This document shows, one piece after another, positions 22,344-30,130 of a DNA stretch of 37,027 bases. Below the pieces are notes generated by a model that saw only the letters and a list, made by a program, of their open reading frames with translations, was not told the DNA's origin and did not search any database. Origin of the DNA: Candidatus Sysuimicrobiota bacterium CSP1-3 (GTDB lineage Bacteria > Sysuimicrobiota > Sysuimicrobiia > Sysuimicrobiales > Humicultoraceae). A program made the translations under genes and the position numbers. Location: contig LDXQ01000022.1 of assembly GCA_001443485.1 (NCBI GenBank), forward strand, positions 1-37,027, written 5' to 3'. Numbering within the stretch: the stretch's first letter is position 1; each line of letters opens with the position of its first letter.

Positions 22344-22383
22344 TTGACGGCGAGGAGATTTCGTGTACATGATAAATGTACAC
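22344..22383 (+). promoter_or_regulatory. Promoter with perfect palindromic operator, Phd/VapC
   Basis: TTGACG (22344-22349) is followed, where the -10 should lie, by the perfect palindrome GTGTACAT-N5-ATGTACAC (22363-22383). CATGAT (22368-22373) is the best -10, at 18 bp. The antitoxin ATG is at 22392. The 8-bp arms make this the longest perfect palindrome seen among the TA promoters here. Confidence 0.68.
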
Positions 22384-22391
22384 CTCAAGTG

Positions 22392-22640
22392 ATGGAGGCG
22401 GCCGTGGGGACCGTGACGGTTAAGGAGACCCGGCAAAAGCTTCGCGAGATGCTCGACCGCGCCCAGGCCGGCGAGGAGATTCTGATCGTGCGTCGGGGAA
22501 GGCCCGTGGCGAAGCTCGTGCCGCTCCAGGCGGGGGAGAGGCCGCTTCCCGACCTGACCCCCTTCCGGGCCTCCATCCGCGTGGGGGGCGCGCCCCTCCG
22601 TCGGGAGGTCTTGCGTGCCCGCCGCGAGGCGCGGGCTTGA
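22392..22640 (+). CDS. Phd/YefM-family antitoxin
   Basis: The protein has 82 residues from the ATG at 22392 (a GTG at 22404 is also possible). VTVKETRQKLREMLDRAQAG followed by EEILIVRRGRPVAKLVPL is the Phd/YefM domain. The tail (LPDLTPFRASIRVGGAPLRR) is toxin-binding. The frame is open upstream to 22329, but that part contains the palindrome and the promoter. It overlaps the toxin gene by 4 bp (TTGA). Confidence 0.9.
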   Translation: MEAAVGTVTVKETRQKLREMLDRAQAGEEILIVRRGRPVAKLVPLQAGERPLPDLTPFRASIRVGGAPLRREVLRARREARA

Positions 22641-23062
22641 TCTACGTTGACACCAGCCTCCTCGCCGCCTACTACACGCCCGAACCCGTGAGCGGGGCCG
22701 TCCAGCGCTTTCTCAAGGCGCAGGAAGGCCTGGCGATCAGCGACCTGGTTGAAGTGGAGTTGACGTCGGCGATTGCCAGGAAGGTTCGCAGACGGGAGCT
22801 GAGGCCCGCCGACGGACAACGGGTGCAGGCGCTCTTCCTGGCGCATCTCGACGCGGGGCTGTACACCCGGTGGCCGCTCCTGCGGCCGCACTACACTAAG
22901 GCCCGGGACTGGCTGTCCCTGACCAGGCTCCCTCTGTTGACGCTTGATGCGCTGCACCTCGCCGTTGCCGCCGCCCATGAGGTGCCGATCGTCACGAGCG
23001 ATAGGAATCTCGCCCGCGCGGCGCACGCCCTGGGATTGGCCGTCAGAGCATTCCGCGGTTGA
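22637..23062 (+). CDS. PIN-domain toxin (VapC-like)
   Basis: The protein has 141 residues from a TTG in the TTGA overlap. MIYVDTSLLAAYY (D5), ISDLVEVELTSAIARK, TLDALHLAVA and IVTSDRNLARAA supply the four PIN acidic positions. The family is a Mg2+-dependent RNase. It is coupled to the Phd antitoxin. The gene shares its subfamily style (TLDALHLA, SDRNLARAA) with VapC proteins that cleave tRNA or rRNA, but the target is not inferable. Confidence 0.91.
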   Translation: MIYVDTSLLAAYYTPEPVSGAVQRFLKAQEGLAISDLVEVELTSAIARKVRRRELRPADGQRVQALFLAHLDAGLYTRWPLLRPHYTKARDWLSLTRLPLLTLDALHLAVAAAHEVPIVTSDRNLARAAHALGLAVRAFRG

Positions 23063-23149
23063 GACGCCTTGAGCCTCGCCGGCCATCAACTGGAGGGACG
23101 GTTCCTTGACACCTCTTTTCAGCGTCTGTCATTGTAGACTCTGCGAAAG

Positions 23150-24325
23150 ATGACTGCCCAACTGAAGAATCGGATCGCCCCGCTCCTCTCGCGCGAGCAG
23201 ATGGAGCGCTACTCGCGCCAGATCCTCCTGGAAGAGATCGGCCTGGCGGGGCAGCGCCGCCTGCTGGAGAGCCGCGTCCTGGTCGTGGGCGCGGGCGGGC
23301 TGGGCAGTCCCTCCTCGCTCTATCTGGCCGCCGCCGGGGTCGGCACCATCGGCATCGTCGACGGCGACCGGGTCGAACTGAACAACCTGCACCGGCAGAT
23401 CGTGCACACCACCCGAGACGTCGGCATCCCCAAGACGCAGTCCGCGGGGCGCACCCTGCTGGACCTCAATCCCGACGTCTCCGTCATCCCGTTCCAGACG
23501 ACCCTCACGTCCGAAAATGCGCTGGAGATCATCAAGGACTTTGACGTCATCGTGAACGGCAGCGACAACTTCCCTACCCGCTACCTAGTCAACGACGCCT
23601 GCGTCTTCCTGAAGAAGCCGCTCGTCGACGCCAGTATTCTGAAGTGGGAGGGGCAGGCCACGACCTTCTTGCCGGGGCAGGGGTGCTACCGCTGCCTCTT
23701 TCCCACGCCGCCGCCGCCGGGCGTCGTCCCCTCCTGCGCGGAGGGCGGCGTCCTCGGCGCGCTGGCCGGCTTCATGGGCACGCTGCAGGCGACGGAAGCG
23801 GTGAAGCTGCTGCTGGGGCGCGGGCGGACGCTCGTCAACCGCCTCTTCATCTTTGACGCGCTGGAGAACGACTACCGCATCGTGCGCTGGGCGCGGAATC
23901 CGAACTGCCCGGTCTGCGGTGACGCGCCCACGATCCGAGAATTGATCGACTACGACGCCTTCTGTGGGCTCCCCGGGCGGCACGCCGTGGCCGCCACCGA
24001 CGGCGGGGTCGTGCCGGAGATGGACCCCGAGGAAGCCTACCGTCTGGTGCAGGAGGGGGCGCAGTTGATCGACGTGCGTGAGCCCTGGGAGTGGGCGCAG
24101 GCCCGCATCCCCGGCGCGGTCCTCATCCCCAAGGGGGATGTGCCACAGCGGCTCACGGAAATCGACCCCCACCGTCCCGTCCTCGTCCACTGCGCGGTGG
24201 GCGCGCGGAGCGCGGACGTGGTCAAGTTGCTGCGCGGCGCCGGGTATGGGAAGGCGTTCAACGTGCGCGGCGGAATTATCGAGTGGATGAACCAGCAGTT
24301 GCCGGTGGAGACAGGGGACGGGTAA
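23150..24325 (+). CDS. ThiF-type adenylyltransferase with rhodanese domain (MoeZ-like)
   Basis: The protein has 391 residues. Residues about 15-260 are the E1-like adenylation domain: RYSRQILLEEIGLAGQRRLL, nucleotide loop GAGGLGSP (47-54), GSDNFPTRYLVNDAC. Zinc cysteines are in GCYRCLFP and CPVCGD. Residues about 285-388 are a rhodanese domain with active Cys348 in HCAVGARSADVVK (CxxGxRS loop). Such proteins adenylate the C-terminal Gly of MoaD/ThiS/CysO-type carriers and then thiocarboxylate them. With a molybdoenzyme in the window, a role in Mo-cofactor synthesis is plausible but not proven. Confidence 0.9.
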   Translation: MTAQLKNRIAPLLSREQMERYSRQILLEEIGLAGQRRLLESRVLVVGAGGLGSPSSLYLAAAGVGTIGIVDGDRVELNNLHRQIVHTTRDVGIPKTQSAGRTLLDLNPDVSVIPFQTTLTSENALEIIKDFDVIVNGSDNFPTRYLVNDACVFLKKPLVDASILKWEGQATTFLPGQGCYRCLFPTPPPPGVVPSCAEGGVLGALAGFMGTLQATEAVKLLLGRGRTLVNRLFIFDALENDYRIVRWARNPNCPVCGDAPTIRELIDYDAFCGLPGRHAVAATDGGVVPEMDPEEAYRLVQEGAQLIDVREPWEWAQARIPGAVLIPKGDVPQRLTEIDPHRPVLVHCAVGARSADVVKLLRGAGYGKAFNVRGGIIEWMNQQLPVETGDG

Positions 24326-24331
24326 TCCCGT

Positions 24332-25363
24332 TTGCGTCAGGCGGTCCTGAAATCCCCACGCGTCATCTCGATTGAGGAGCGACCGGTTCCGCAGCCGGGC
24401 CCGGGCGAGGTGCTGCTCCGGGTGCGCGCCGCGCTCACCTGCGGCACCGACCTGAAGACCTACCGCCGCGGGCATCCCCGCCTGCCTGCCGGCCCGTTCG
24501 GCCACGAGTGCGCCGGCGATGTCGTGGCCGTCGGTCCGGACGTCGAAGGCGTCGCGCCCGGCGACGCCGTGATGCTGGTGCCCACCGCTCCGTGCGGGAG
24601 TTGCCGGGCCTGCCGGGCCGGCGCCGAGAACCACTGCGAACGCCTTTTCCAGGACATCGTCCTGGGCGCGTACGCCGACTATCTGCTGATCTCGCCGCGG
24701 GTCGCGGCGCGCCATCTGCTGCCCAAGCCGCCGCACCTGTCGTACATCGAGGCGGCATTCCTCGAGCCACTCGCCTGCGTCCTCCACGGGTGGCGGCGCC
24801 TGGGTCTTGCCGCTCCAGCCACCGTGGCGGTGGTGGGGTTGGGCGCCATCGGTCTCCTGCAGGTACTGACGGGTCAGGCGTTAGGCCAGCGCATGGCCGC
24901 GGTGGGCCGCCGTCCGGCGCGCCTGAAACTGGCGGCGGAACTCGGCGCGGCGGGCATCGAGATCGAGCAGGGCGACATCCCAGCGCAGGTGGCCGAGGCG
25001 CTGGGCGCGCGGCCGGACGTCGTGGTCGAGTCCACCGGGACGCGCCACATCTGGGAGCAGGCGCCGGAATGGGTGCGCCCCGGCGGGAAGGTCCTGCTCT
25101 TCGGCGGGCTGGCCGGCGGCAGCCGGGTGTCCTTCGACGCCGGGCTGCTGCACTACGGTGAAGTCGACCTGGTCAGCGCGTTCCACTACACGCCACAGGA
25201 TGTCACCAACGCCTACCGCTGGCTCAGCGACCGCCGAATCGACGTCAAGCCGATCATCAGCGCCGTCCGCCCGCTCGACGACATCGTCGGCGTCTTCCAG
25301 GAACTCGACCGCGGCGGGCCAGTCAAAGTGGCGATCATGCCCGAGGCCGCGGAGTGGTGCTGA
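24332..25363 (+). CDS. Zinc-dependent MDR dehydrogenase, first of a tandem pair
   Basis: The protein has 343 residues from a TTG start 6 bp after the previous stop. Catalytic zinc residues are in ALTCGTDLKTYRRG and GHECAGDV. Structural zinc cysteines are in PCGSCRACRAGAENHC. The nucleotide fold has VVGLGAIGLLQVL. This places it in the medium-chain dehydrogenase group of sorbitol/threonine dehydrogenases. The substrate is unknown. It overlaps the next dehydrogenase by 10 bp, so the two are made together and may form a heteromer or act in sequence. Confidence 0.88.
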   Translation: MRQAVLKSPRVISIEERPVPQPGPGEVLLRVRAALTCGTDLKTYRRGHPRLPAGPFGHECAGDVVAVGPDVEGVAPGDAVMLVPTAPCGSCRACRAGAENHCERLFQDIVLGAYADYLLISPRVAARHLLPKPPHLSYIEAAFLEPLACVLHGWRRLGLAAPATVAVVGLGAIGLLQVLTGQALGQRMAAVGRRPARLKLAAELGAAGIEIEQGDIPAQVAEALGARPDVVVESTGTRHIWEQAPEWVRPGGKVLLFGGLAGGSRVSFDAGLLHYGEVDLVSAFHYTPQDVTNAYRWLSDRRIDVKPIISAVRPLDDIVGVFQELDRGGPVKVAIMPEAAEWC

Positions 25364-26385
25364 CGCTGCCCACGACCACGCGCGCGGCCATCTTCTACGG
25401 GCCCGACGACATCCGCCTGGAGCGCGTACCGCTGGCCGCGCCGGGCCCCCAAGAAGTCCTGGTGCGCATCCGGGCCTGCGGCCTCTGCAGCAGCGAGACC
25501 CTGGCCTGGTACATGCAGCGCAAGGCCCCGGTCCCGCTGGGGCACGAACCGGCCGGTGAAGTTGTGGCCGCGGGGGAGGGGGCGGGGGTGGCACCCGGCC
25601 AGCGGGTCTTCATCCACCATCACGCGCCCTGCCTGCAGTGCCGCGCCTGCCGGCGGGGCGACTACGTGCACTGTCAGACCTGGCGGGGCACGCGCCTCGT
25701 CCCCGGAGGGTTGGCCGAATATGCCCTGGTGCCGGCGCAGATCACGGCCGCCGATCTGCTGCCGCTGCCGGCGTCGGTCAGCGACGTAGCGGCGGTCTTC
25801 GTCGAGCCGCTGGCCTGCGTGGTGAAATCCTTACGCCGGGCCCGCGTCCGCCCCGGAGATCGCCTGGCGGTGATCGGTCTCGGCGTCATGGGGCTGCTGC
25901 ACATCCTTCTCGCCCGCGAGTTGCAGCTCGAACGCCTCATTGGGGTCGATCTGCTCCCGGAGCGGCTGGCCGCCGCGCGCGCGGCCGGCGCCGACGACGT
26001 CCTGATGGGAGGAGAGGATGTCGCGGCGCGGGTGCGGGAGGCTACCGGAGGTGGCGCCGACGTCGTTGTTGTCACGCCGGCCTCCCTCGGCGCGATCCAA
26101 CTCGGCTATGAGTCCGTGGCGCCGGGCGGCCGGATCGTCATCTTCACGCCCGTGCCTCCGGAGGACCTCTGGGCTCTCCCCGTGCACGACATGTTCTTCC
26201 GCGAGGTCGAGATCGTGCCCACGTATTCCGCGGGGCCGAACGACACGCGCGAGGCCCTGCGCCGGCTTGCCGAGGGGCTGCCGGTGGAATCTCTGATCTC
26301 GCACCGGTTCGACCTGAACGGCGCGGCGGAGGGATATCGGCTCGTGGCGCAGGGACGAGCGCTCAAGGTGGTGGTGCAACCATGA
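25354..26385 (+). CDS. Zinc-dependent MDR dehydrogenase, second of a tandem pair
   Basis: The protein has 343 residues from a GTG inside the end of the previous gene. GLCSSETLAWYMQRK and GHEPAGEV stand at the catalytic zinc positions, with Pro in place of the Cys/Glu neighbour seen in the first copy. PCLQCRACRRGDYVHC is the structural zinc lobe. VIGLGVMGLLHIL is the dinucleotide motif. It is clearly related to the gene before it but diverged, so the pair is an old duplication. HDMFFREVEIVPTYSAGPND is typical of sugar/polyol-type MDRs. The stop overlaps the cupin start (ATGA). Confidence 0.88.
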   Translation: MVLTLPTTTRAAIFYGPDDIRLERVPLAAPGPQEVLVRIRACGLCSSETLAWYMQRKAPVPLGHEPAGEVVAAGEGAGVAPGQRVFIHHHAPCLQCRACRRGDYVHCQTWRGTRLVPGGLAEYALVPAQITAADLLPLPASVSDVAAVFVEPLACVVKSLRRARVRPGDRLAVIGLGVMGLLHILLARELQLERLIGVDLLPERLAAARAAGADDVLMGGEDVAARVREATGGGADVVVVTPASLGAIQLGYESVAPGGRIVIFTPVPPEDLWALPVHDMFFREVEIVPTYSAGPNDTREALRRLAEGLPVESLISHRFDLNGAAEGYRLVAQGRALKVVVQP

Positions 26386-26858
26386 CAGAGTCGGCGGCCC
26401 AACTCTTTGTGTCGTCGTGCGAGGTTTCCGAGCAGGAGGTCCGCCCGGCGCGCCGCCTGCTCCGGTTCGATCCGGCGACGTTCTCCTGGGAGGGTGTACC
26501 GGTGCAGGCGTACAAGCCCGCGGTGGAAAGCGCCCTGGCCTGGGAGGGCGTCACCCGACGCGTCCTGGTGGGCGCGTCCGGCGAGCCCACCGCCTTCCAG
26601 TTGCGCTACTTCGAGATCCAACCGGGTGGATTCAGCAGCCTGGAGCGGCACGACCACGCCCACGCCGTCCTCGTGCTGCGCGGCCGCGGCCGCGTGCGCG
26701 TCGGCGACGAGACCTTTGACGTGCGCCCGTTCGACCTGGTCTACGTACCGCCGGAAGAACCGCACCAGTTTCTCAACACCGATCCACACGAACCTTTCGG
26801 GTTCCTCTGCCCGGTGGACGCGCAGCGCGACGCGCCCCGCCCCGTCGGCCAGGACTAG
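26382..26858 (+). CDS. Cupin-domain protein
   Basis: The protein has 158 residues. The single cupin barrel spans about 75-150: IQPGGFSSLERHDHAHAVLV (motif 1, with His-x-His and Glu positions) and YVPPEEPHQFLNTDPHEPFG (motif 2, with His). These would bind a metal. It overlaps the second dehydrogenase by 4 bp, which links it to the same pathway, probably as an isomerase or metabolite-binding protein. No substrate can be assigned. Confidence 0.87.
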   Translation: MTESAAQLFVSSCEVSEQEVRPARRLLRFDPATFSWEGVPVQAYKPAVESALAWEGVTRRVLVGASGEPTAFQLRYFEIQPGGFSSLERHDHAHAVLVLRGRGRVRVGDETFDVRPFDLVYVPPEEPHQFLNTDPHEPFGFLCPVDAQRDAPRPVGQD

Positions 26859-26988
26859 CAGCCAGCCCCCTCTTTGCCGCCACACTGCCCCGGCAGCCAC
26901 CCGGATTGTGGACTAGACAAGTAATTTGTTCATGACTATTCTGGTCAAGAGGTCCAGTCAGAATCCGAGCCGGCCGGGGGGGAAGTTT

Positions 26989-27279
26989 GTGAGGCGCGCG
27001 TCGATAGCATCACTAAAGGCCAAACTGAGCGAGTACCTGGACGCCGTGAGGGCGGGGGAGGAGGTCATTGTGACCGAACGAGGGCGCCCCATCGCCCGCA
27101 TAGGGCCGATCGAGGCTCCTGCGAGTTACGAGTCGCACCTCGCGGCGCTGCTCCGTGCCGGGCTGGCGCGTCTGCCCCGGCGAAAGCTCTCGGCGAGATT
27201 TTGGGATGAGAGGGGCCCGGCGGATCCCGAGGGCAGAGGCCTGGCCGCGCTGATCGAGGAGCGGGCTGAGGACCGGTGA
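26989..27279 (+). CDS. Phd/YefM-family antitoxin
   Basis: The protein has 96 residues from the GTG at 26989, chosen for the GGGGGGA six bases upstream; in-frame ATGs at 26926 and 26932 add residues without homology. RRASIASLKAKLSEYLDAVR followed by EEVIVTERGRPIARIGPI is the DNA-binding half. The long tail (about 45-96, RLPRRKLSARFWDERGPADP) would bind the toxin. It overlaps the PIN gene by 4 bp. A weak ACAA-N5-TTGT palindrome lies at 26917-26929. Confidence 0.87.
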   Translation: MRRASIASLKAKLSEYLDAVRAGEEVIVTERGRPIARIGPIEAPASYESHLAALLRAGLARLPRRKLSARFWDERGPADPEGRGLAALIEERAEDR

Positions 27280-27695
27280 GATTCTGGGATGCGTCTGCGC
27301 TGGTGTTGCTGTGTTTGGAGCAGCCCCTCTCTCCTGTCGTGCGCGAACTGCTTCGGGAGGACCGCATAATAGTGGCCTGGTGGGGTTCGCCCATCGAGTG
27401 CTGGTCCGCCTTTGCGCGGCTCCGGCGCGAAGGTATGCTGACGGCCGAACAGGAAGAGTCGGCCCGCCGGGTGCTCAGGACATTGCAGGATACCTGGGCG
27501 GAGATTCTGCCCGGTGAAGAAGTGCGCCGGCAGGCCGGCAGGCTGCTTCGCCTGCACTCGCTGCGGTCGGCTGACGCACTGCAGCTCGCCGCGGCGCTGG
27601 AGTGGGCGGGTGTTCCACGGTCGGGAGAAATGGTTGTCTTCGACGAGCGCCTGGCCGCGGCGGCACGCCTTGAGGGCTTGACGCCTCGACCGTGA
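27276..27695 (+). CDS. PIN-domain toxin (VapC-like)
   Basis: The protein has 139 residues from a GTG in the GTGA overlap. The acidic residues are D5 in RFWDASALVLLCLEQP, the Glu of WGSPIECWSAFARL, the Asp of LRSADALQLAAAL and the Asp of MVVFDERLAAAAR. The WWGSPIE form of the second motif marks a different VapC subgroup from the three others in the window. It forms a TA operon with the preceding gene. Confidence 0.9.
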   Translation: MRFWDASALVLLCLEQPLSPVVRELLREDRIIVAWWGSPIECWSAFARLRREGMLTAEQEESARRVLRTLQDTWAEILPGEEVRRQAGRLLRLHSLRSADALQLAAALEWAGVPRSGEMVVFDERLAAAARLEGLTPRP

Positions 27696-27746
27696 CGCAC
27701 GCGGCGGTCGGAGCGGGGTTGAATTGTTCAGCGCGGCGCCTCGAAA

Positions 27747-27775
27747 TTGACGACCCAGAGTGGACGGGCTAGAAT
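27747..27775 (+). promoter_or_regulatory. Strong promoter of the iscA-like/nfu-like pair
   Basis: TTGACG (27747-27752), a 17-bp spacer and TAGAAT (27770-27775) make a near-consensus promoter. The ATG lies only 9 bp after the -10, so transcription should begin about 3 nt before the start codon. The mRNA would be leaderless or nearly so. Confidence 0.7.
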
Positions 27776-27784
27776 GGGGGTACT

Positions 27785-28201
27785 ATGGCGATCACGCAGG
27801 AACCCGTCGTCGGCATCACCGCCGAAGCCGCCGCCAAAGTGAAGGATCTCCTCGCCCAGGAACCGGAGGGGACGCACCTGCGCCTCTTCGTCACCCGGGG
27901 CGGCTGCTCCGGGTATACCTACGGCATGACCCTGGACAATGAACTGCGCGAGGGAGACCAGCTCGTCGATCAGTACGGCGTGCGCCTCCTGGTGGACGGG
28001 CTCACCGCCCGTCTGCTGCGCGGCGCGCAAGTCGACTATACGAAGTCGGTGATGGGAGAGGGCTTCACGCTGCGCAACCCCAACGCCGTTTCCACCTGCG
28101 GCTGCGGCCACTCCTTTACCACCGCCGAGGACCCGGGCGAGGCCGACCCTTGCGACGAGGGGCAAGCACGCGAGGGGCAGGCACACGAGGGGCAGGCATA
28201 G
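27785..28201 (+). CDS. IscA/ErpA/HesB-type iron-sulfur assembly protein
   Basis: The protein has 138 residues. The A-type carrier cysteines are C41 (RGGCSGYTYGM), C105 and C107 (STCGCGHSF), which hold the transferable cluster. LRLFVTRGGCSGYTYG is a clear family block. The C-terminus extends about 25 residues beyond the usual end with an extra Cys and three EGQA-type repeats coded by a 15-bp DNA tandem repeat. It lies 9 bp before an Nfu-type gene, so the two likely hand over clusters to enzymes such as LipA and NuoB/I. Confidence 0.92.
   Translation: MAITQEPVVGITAEAAAKVKDLLAQEPEGTHLRLFVTRGGCSGYTYGMTLDNELREGDQLVDQYGVRLLVDGLTARLLRGAQVDYTKSVMGEGFTLRNPNAVSTCGCGHSFTTAEDPGEADPCDEGQAREGQAHEGQA
28156..28200 (+). 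repeat. Three 15-bp tandem repeats at the 3' end of the iscA-like gene
   Basis: Three units (28156-28170, 28171-28185, 28186-28200) of the form CGAGGGGCARGCAYR differ at only a few positions. They encode the EGQAR/EGQAH/EGQA tail. The unit is in frame (5 codons), so copy-number change would alter tail length without breaking the gene. Confidence 0.8.
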
Positions 28202-28210
28202 GAGGAGCGC

Positions 28211-28495
28211 GTGGCTGACGCAATGTCGTTGATCACCGGCGGCGAGGCCGCCACAGATGGCGACCAGGGCCTGCGGGCGAGGGTCGAAGCGGTTCTGGAC
28301 ATGATCCGCCCCGCCGTGCAGGGGGACGGGGGCGACATCGAACTGATGGACATCGTCGAGGGGATCGTCCAGCTGCGGCTGGCCGGCGCCTGCGTGGGCT
28401 GCATGCACTCGATGATGACGCTGCAGGCCGGGATCGAACGGATCCTGAAGCAGAACGTCCCGGAGGTCAAGGCGGTCGAGGCGATGCCCTTCTAG
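28211..28495 (+). CDS. NifU C-terminal-domain (Nfu) iron-sulfur scaffold
   Basis: The protein has 94 residues from a GTG, with AGGAG upstream. RARVEAVLDMIRPAVQGDGG, DIELMDIVEGIVQLRLAGAC and VGCMHSMMTLQAGIE form the Nfu domain with the cluster-binding CxxC (C61, C64). It assembles or carries a [4Fe-4S] cluster shared across a dimer. It is co-transcribed with the A-type carrier upstream and closed by the terminator at 28520-28549. Confidence 0.93.
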   Translation: MADAMSLITGGEAATDGDQGLRARVEAVLDMIRPAVQGDGGDIELMDIVEGIVQLRLAGACVGCMHSMMTLQAGIERILKQNVPEVKAVEAMPF

Positions 28496-28519
28496 GAACG
28501 CCGGACGCTGCGACCACTG

Positions 28520-28549
28520 GGCCCCTCATGGGATCATGAGGGGCCTTTT
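28520..28549 (+). terminator. Rho-independent terminator after the nfu-like gene
   Basis: A perfect 11-bp stem, GGCCCCTCATG (28520-28530) and CATGAGGGGCC (28535-28545), with loop GGAT, is followed by TTTT. It ends the iscA-like/nfu-like transcript 25 bp after the nfu-like stop. Confidence 0.88.
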
Positions 28550-28584
28550 CATCGGCCAGGAACGAGCACGCCGGAGGACACGGA

Positions 28585-30090
28585 ATGGCCGCGGAAGAGC
28601 GTGGGGGGATGGAGTCCAGCGAGCCGGTCGGTGGCGCGTCGTGGACGCGCATCCTGCGCAAGATCGACGACTACCGCTGGGAGATTCCTACGACCTACAA
28701 GCCGGGCATGCGTGTGCCCGGGCTGGTCTTCGCCGACGAGCGGATGCTGCGGCAGATCGCCGAAGAGCAGGCCCTGGAACAGGTGGCGAACGTGGCCACG
28801 CTGCCGGGCATTGTCGGCTACTCCTATGCCATGCCCGACATTCACTGGGGATATGGATTTCCTGTGGGTGGTGTCGCCGCGTTCGATCTGGATGAAGGGG
28901 TGATCTCACCTGGTGGCGTCGGCTACGACGTAAATTGCGGGGTCCGTCTGATCCGCACGAATCTCATCGAAGAAGACGTTCGTCCCCATCTCGAGCAGGT
29001 GGTAAATGTACTCTTTCACGCCGTCCCCTCCGGCGTCGGCGCCACCGGTAGCGTCAAACTGGAGGTCTCGCGCCTCGACCACGCGCTGCGGGACGGCGCC
29101 CGGTGGGCCGTCGAGCAGGGTTACGGGCGGCGCGAGGATCTCGAGACCTGCGAGGCGGGCGGCGCGCTGCCGCAGGCGGATCCCGATAAGCTCAGCCCGC
29201 AGGCCAAGTCGCGCGGGAAGGCGCAGGTCGGGACTCTCGGCTCAGGCAACCACTTCCTCGAAGTCCAGGTGGTCGACCAGCTCTTCGACGCGGCCGCGGC
29301 CGAGACGCTGGGACTGTTCCCCGGACAGATCGTCGTCTTCGTCCACTGCGGCTCGCGCGGGCTGGGCCACCAGGTCTGCACCGACTACCTGCGCGTCTCC
29401 GAGCGGGCGAACGCGCAGCAGTACCACATCCACCTGGTGGACCGGCAGCTGGCCTGCGTCCCCTTCCGCTCGCCGGAGGGGCAGGACTACTTCGGCGCCA
29501 TGTGTGCCGCCGCCAACTTTGCCTGGGCCAACCGGCAGTTGATCACCCACTGGGTGCGGGAGGCGTTCGAGCGCGTCTTCGGCCGCAGCGAGCGCGACCT
29601 GGGGATGGACCTGGTGTACGACGTCGCGCACAACATCGCCAAGGTCGAGGAGTATGAGGTGAATGGCCGGCGGATGCCGGTCTGCGTGCACCGCAAGGGC
29701 GCCACGCGGGCCTTTCCCCCCGGGCACCCGGAGGTGCCGGCCCGCTACCGGGGCATCGGCCAGCCCGTCCTCATCCCCGGCGACATGGGCCGCTACTCGT
29801 TCGTCGCCGTGGGTACGGATGCGGCCATGCGCCTGACCTTTGGCTCGACCTGCCACGGCGCCGGGCGCGTGATGGGGCGAAAAGCCGCGGTGCGGGCGCT
29901 CCACGGAGTCGACGTGGCGGATCAACTGCGCAGCCGGGGCATCATCGTGCGGGCGCAGGACCGCTCGCTGCTGGCCGAGGAGGCGTCCCAGGCCTACAAA
30001 GACGTGGCCAACGTCGTGGACATCTGCCACAACGCCGGCATCAGCCGGCGGGTCGTGCGCACCCGCCCGATCGGCGTGGTCAAAGGGTAG
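28585..30090 (+). CDS. rtcB: RtcB-type RNA-splicing ligase
   Basis: The protein has 501 residues, as expected. [34 protein letters not shown] (with metal-binding Asp and Cys), [27 protein letters not shown] and [14 protein letters not shown] (with the His that forms the GMP adduct) are all present. It joins 2',3'-cyclic phosphate or 3'-phosphate RNA ends to 5'-OH ends using GTP and Mn2+. No archease gene, its usual activator, and no rtcA is in the window. In a genome rich in RNase toxins it may repair cleaved RNA; that link is speculation. Confidence 0.95.
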   Translation: MAAEERGGMESSEPVGGASWTRILRKIDDYRWEIPTTYKPGMRVPGLVFADERMLRQIAEEQALEQVANVATLPGIVGYSYAMPDIHWGYGFPVGGVAAFDLDEGVISPGGVGYDVNCGVRLIRTNLIEEDVRPHLEQVVNVLFHAVPSGVGATGSVKLEVSRLDHALRDGARWAVEQGYGRREDLETCEAGGALPQADPDKLSPQAKSRGKAQVGTLGSGNHFLEVQVVDQLFDAAAAETLGLFPGQIVVFVHCGSRGLGHQVCTDYLRVSERANAQQYHIHLVDRQLACVPFRSPEGQDYFGAMCAAANFAWANRQLITHWVREAFERVFGRSERDLGMDLVYDVAHNIAKVEEYEVNGRRMPVCVHRKGATRAFPPGHPEVPARYRGIGQPVLIPGDMGRYSFVAVGTDAAMRLTFGSTCHGAGRVMGRKAAVRALHGVDVADQLRSRGIIVRAQDRSLLAEEASQAYKDVANVVDICHNAGISRRVVRTRPIGVVKG

Positions 30091-30130
30091 AGCGCGCCGG
30101 GTCGACCGGCGCAGACAAAAGGAGAGACGT

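Noticed and set aside
23106-23140. TTGACA followed by TAGACT before the MoeZ-like gene as promoter
   Set aside because: The -35 is perfect, but the TAGACT lies 23 bp away and the hexamers at 17-18 bp (TCATTG, CATTGT) are poor, so it is too uncertain to list.
26917-26929. ACAA-N5-TTGT as operator of the Phd gene at 26989
   Set aside because: Only 4-bp perfect arms and no promoter hexamers at proper spacing, so it is not listed as a site.
28156-28200. CRISPR-like short repeats
   Set aside because: Three contiguous 15-bp units with no spacers inside a coding region are a tandem repeat, not a CRISPR array.
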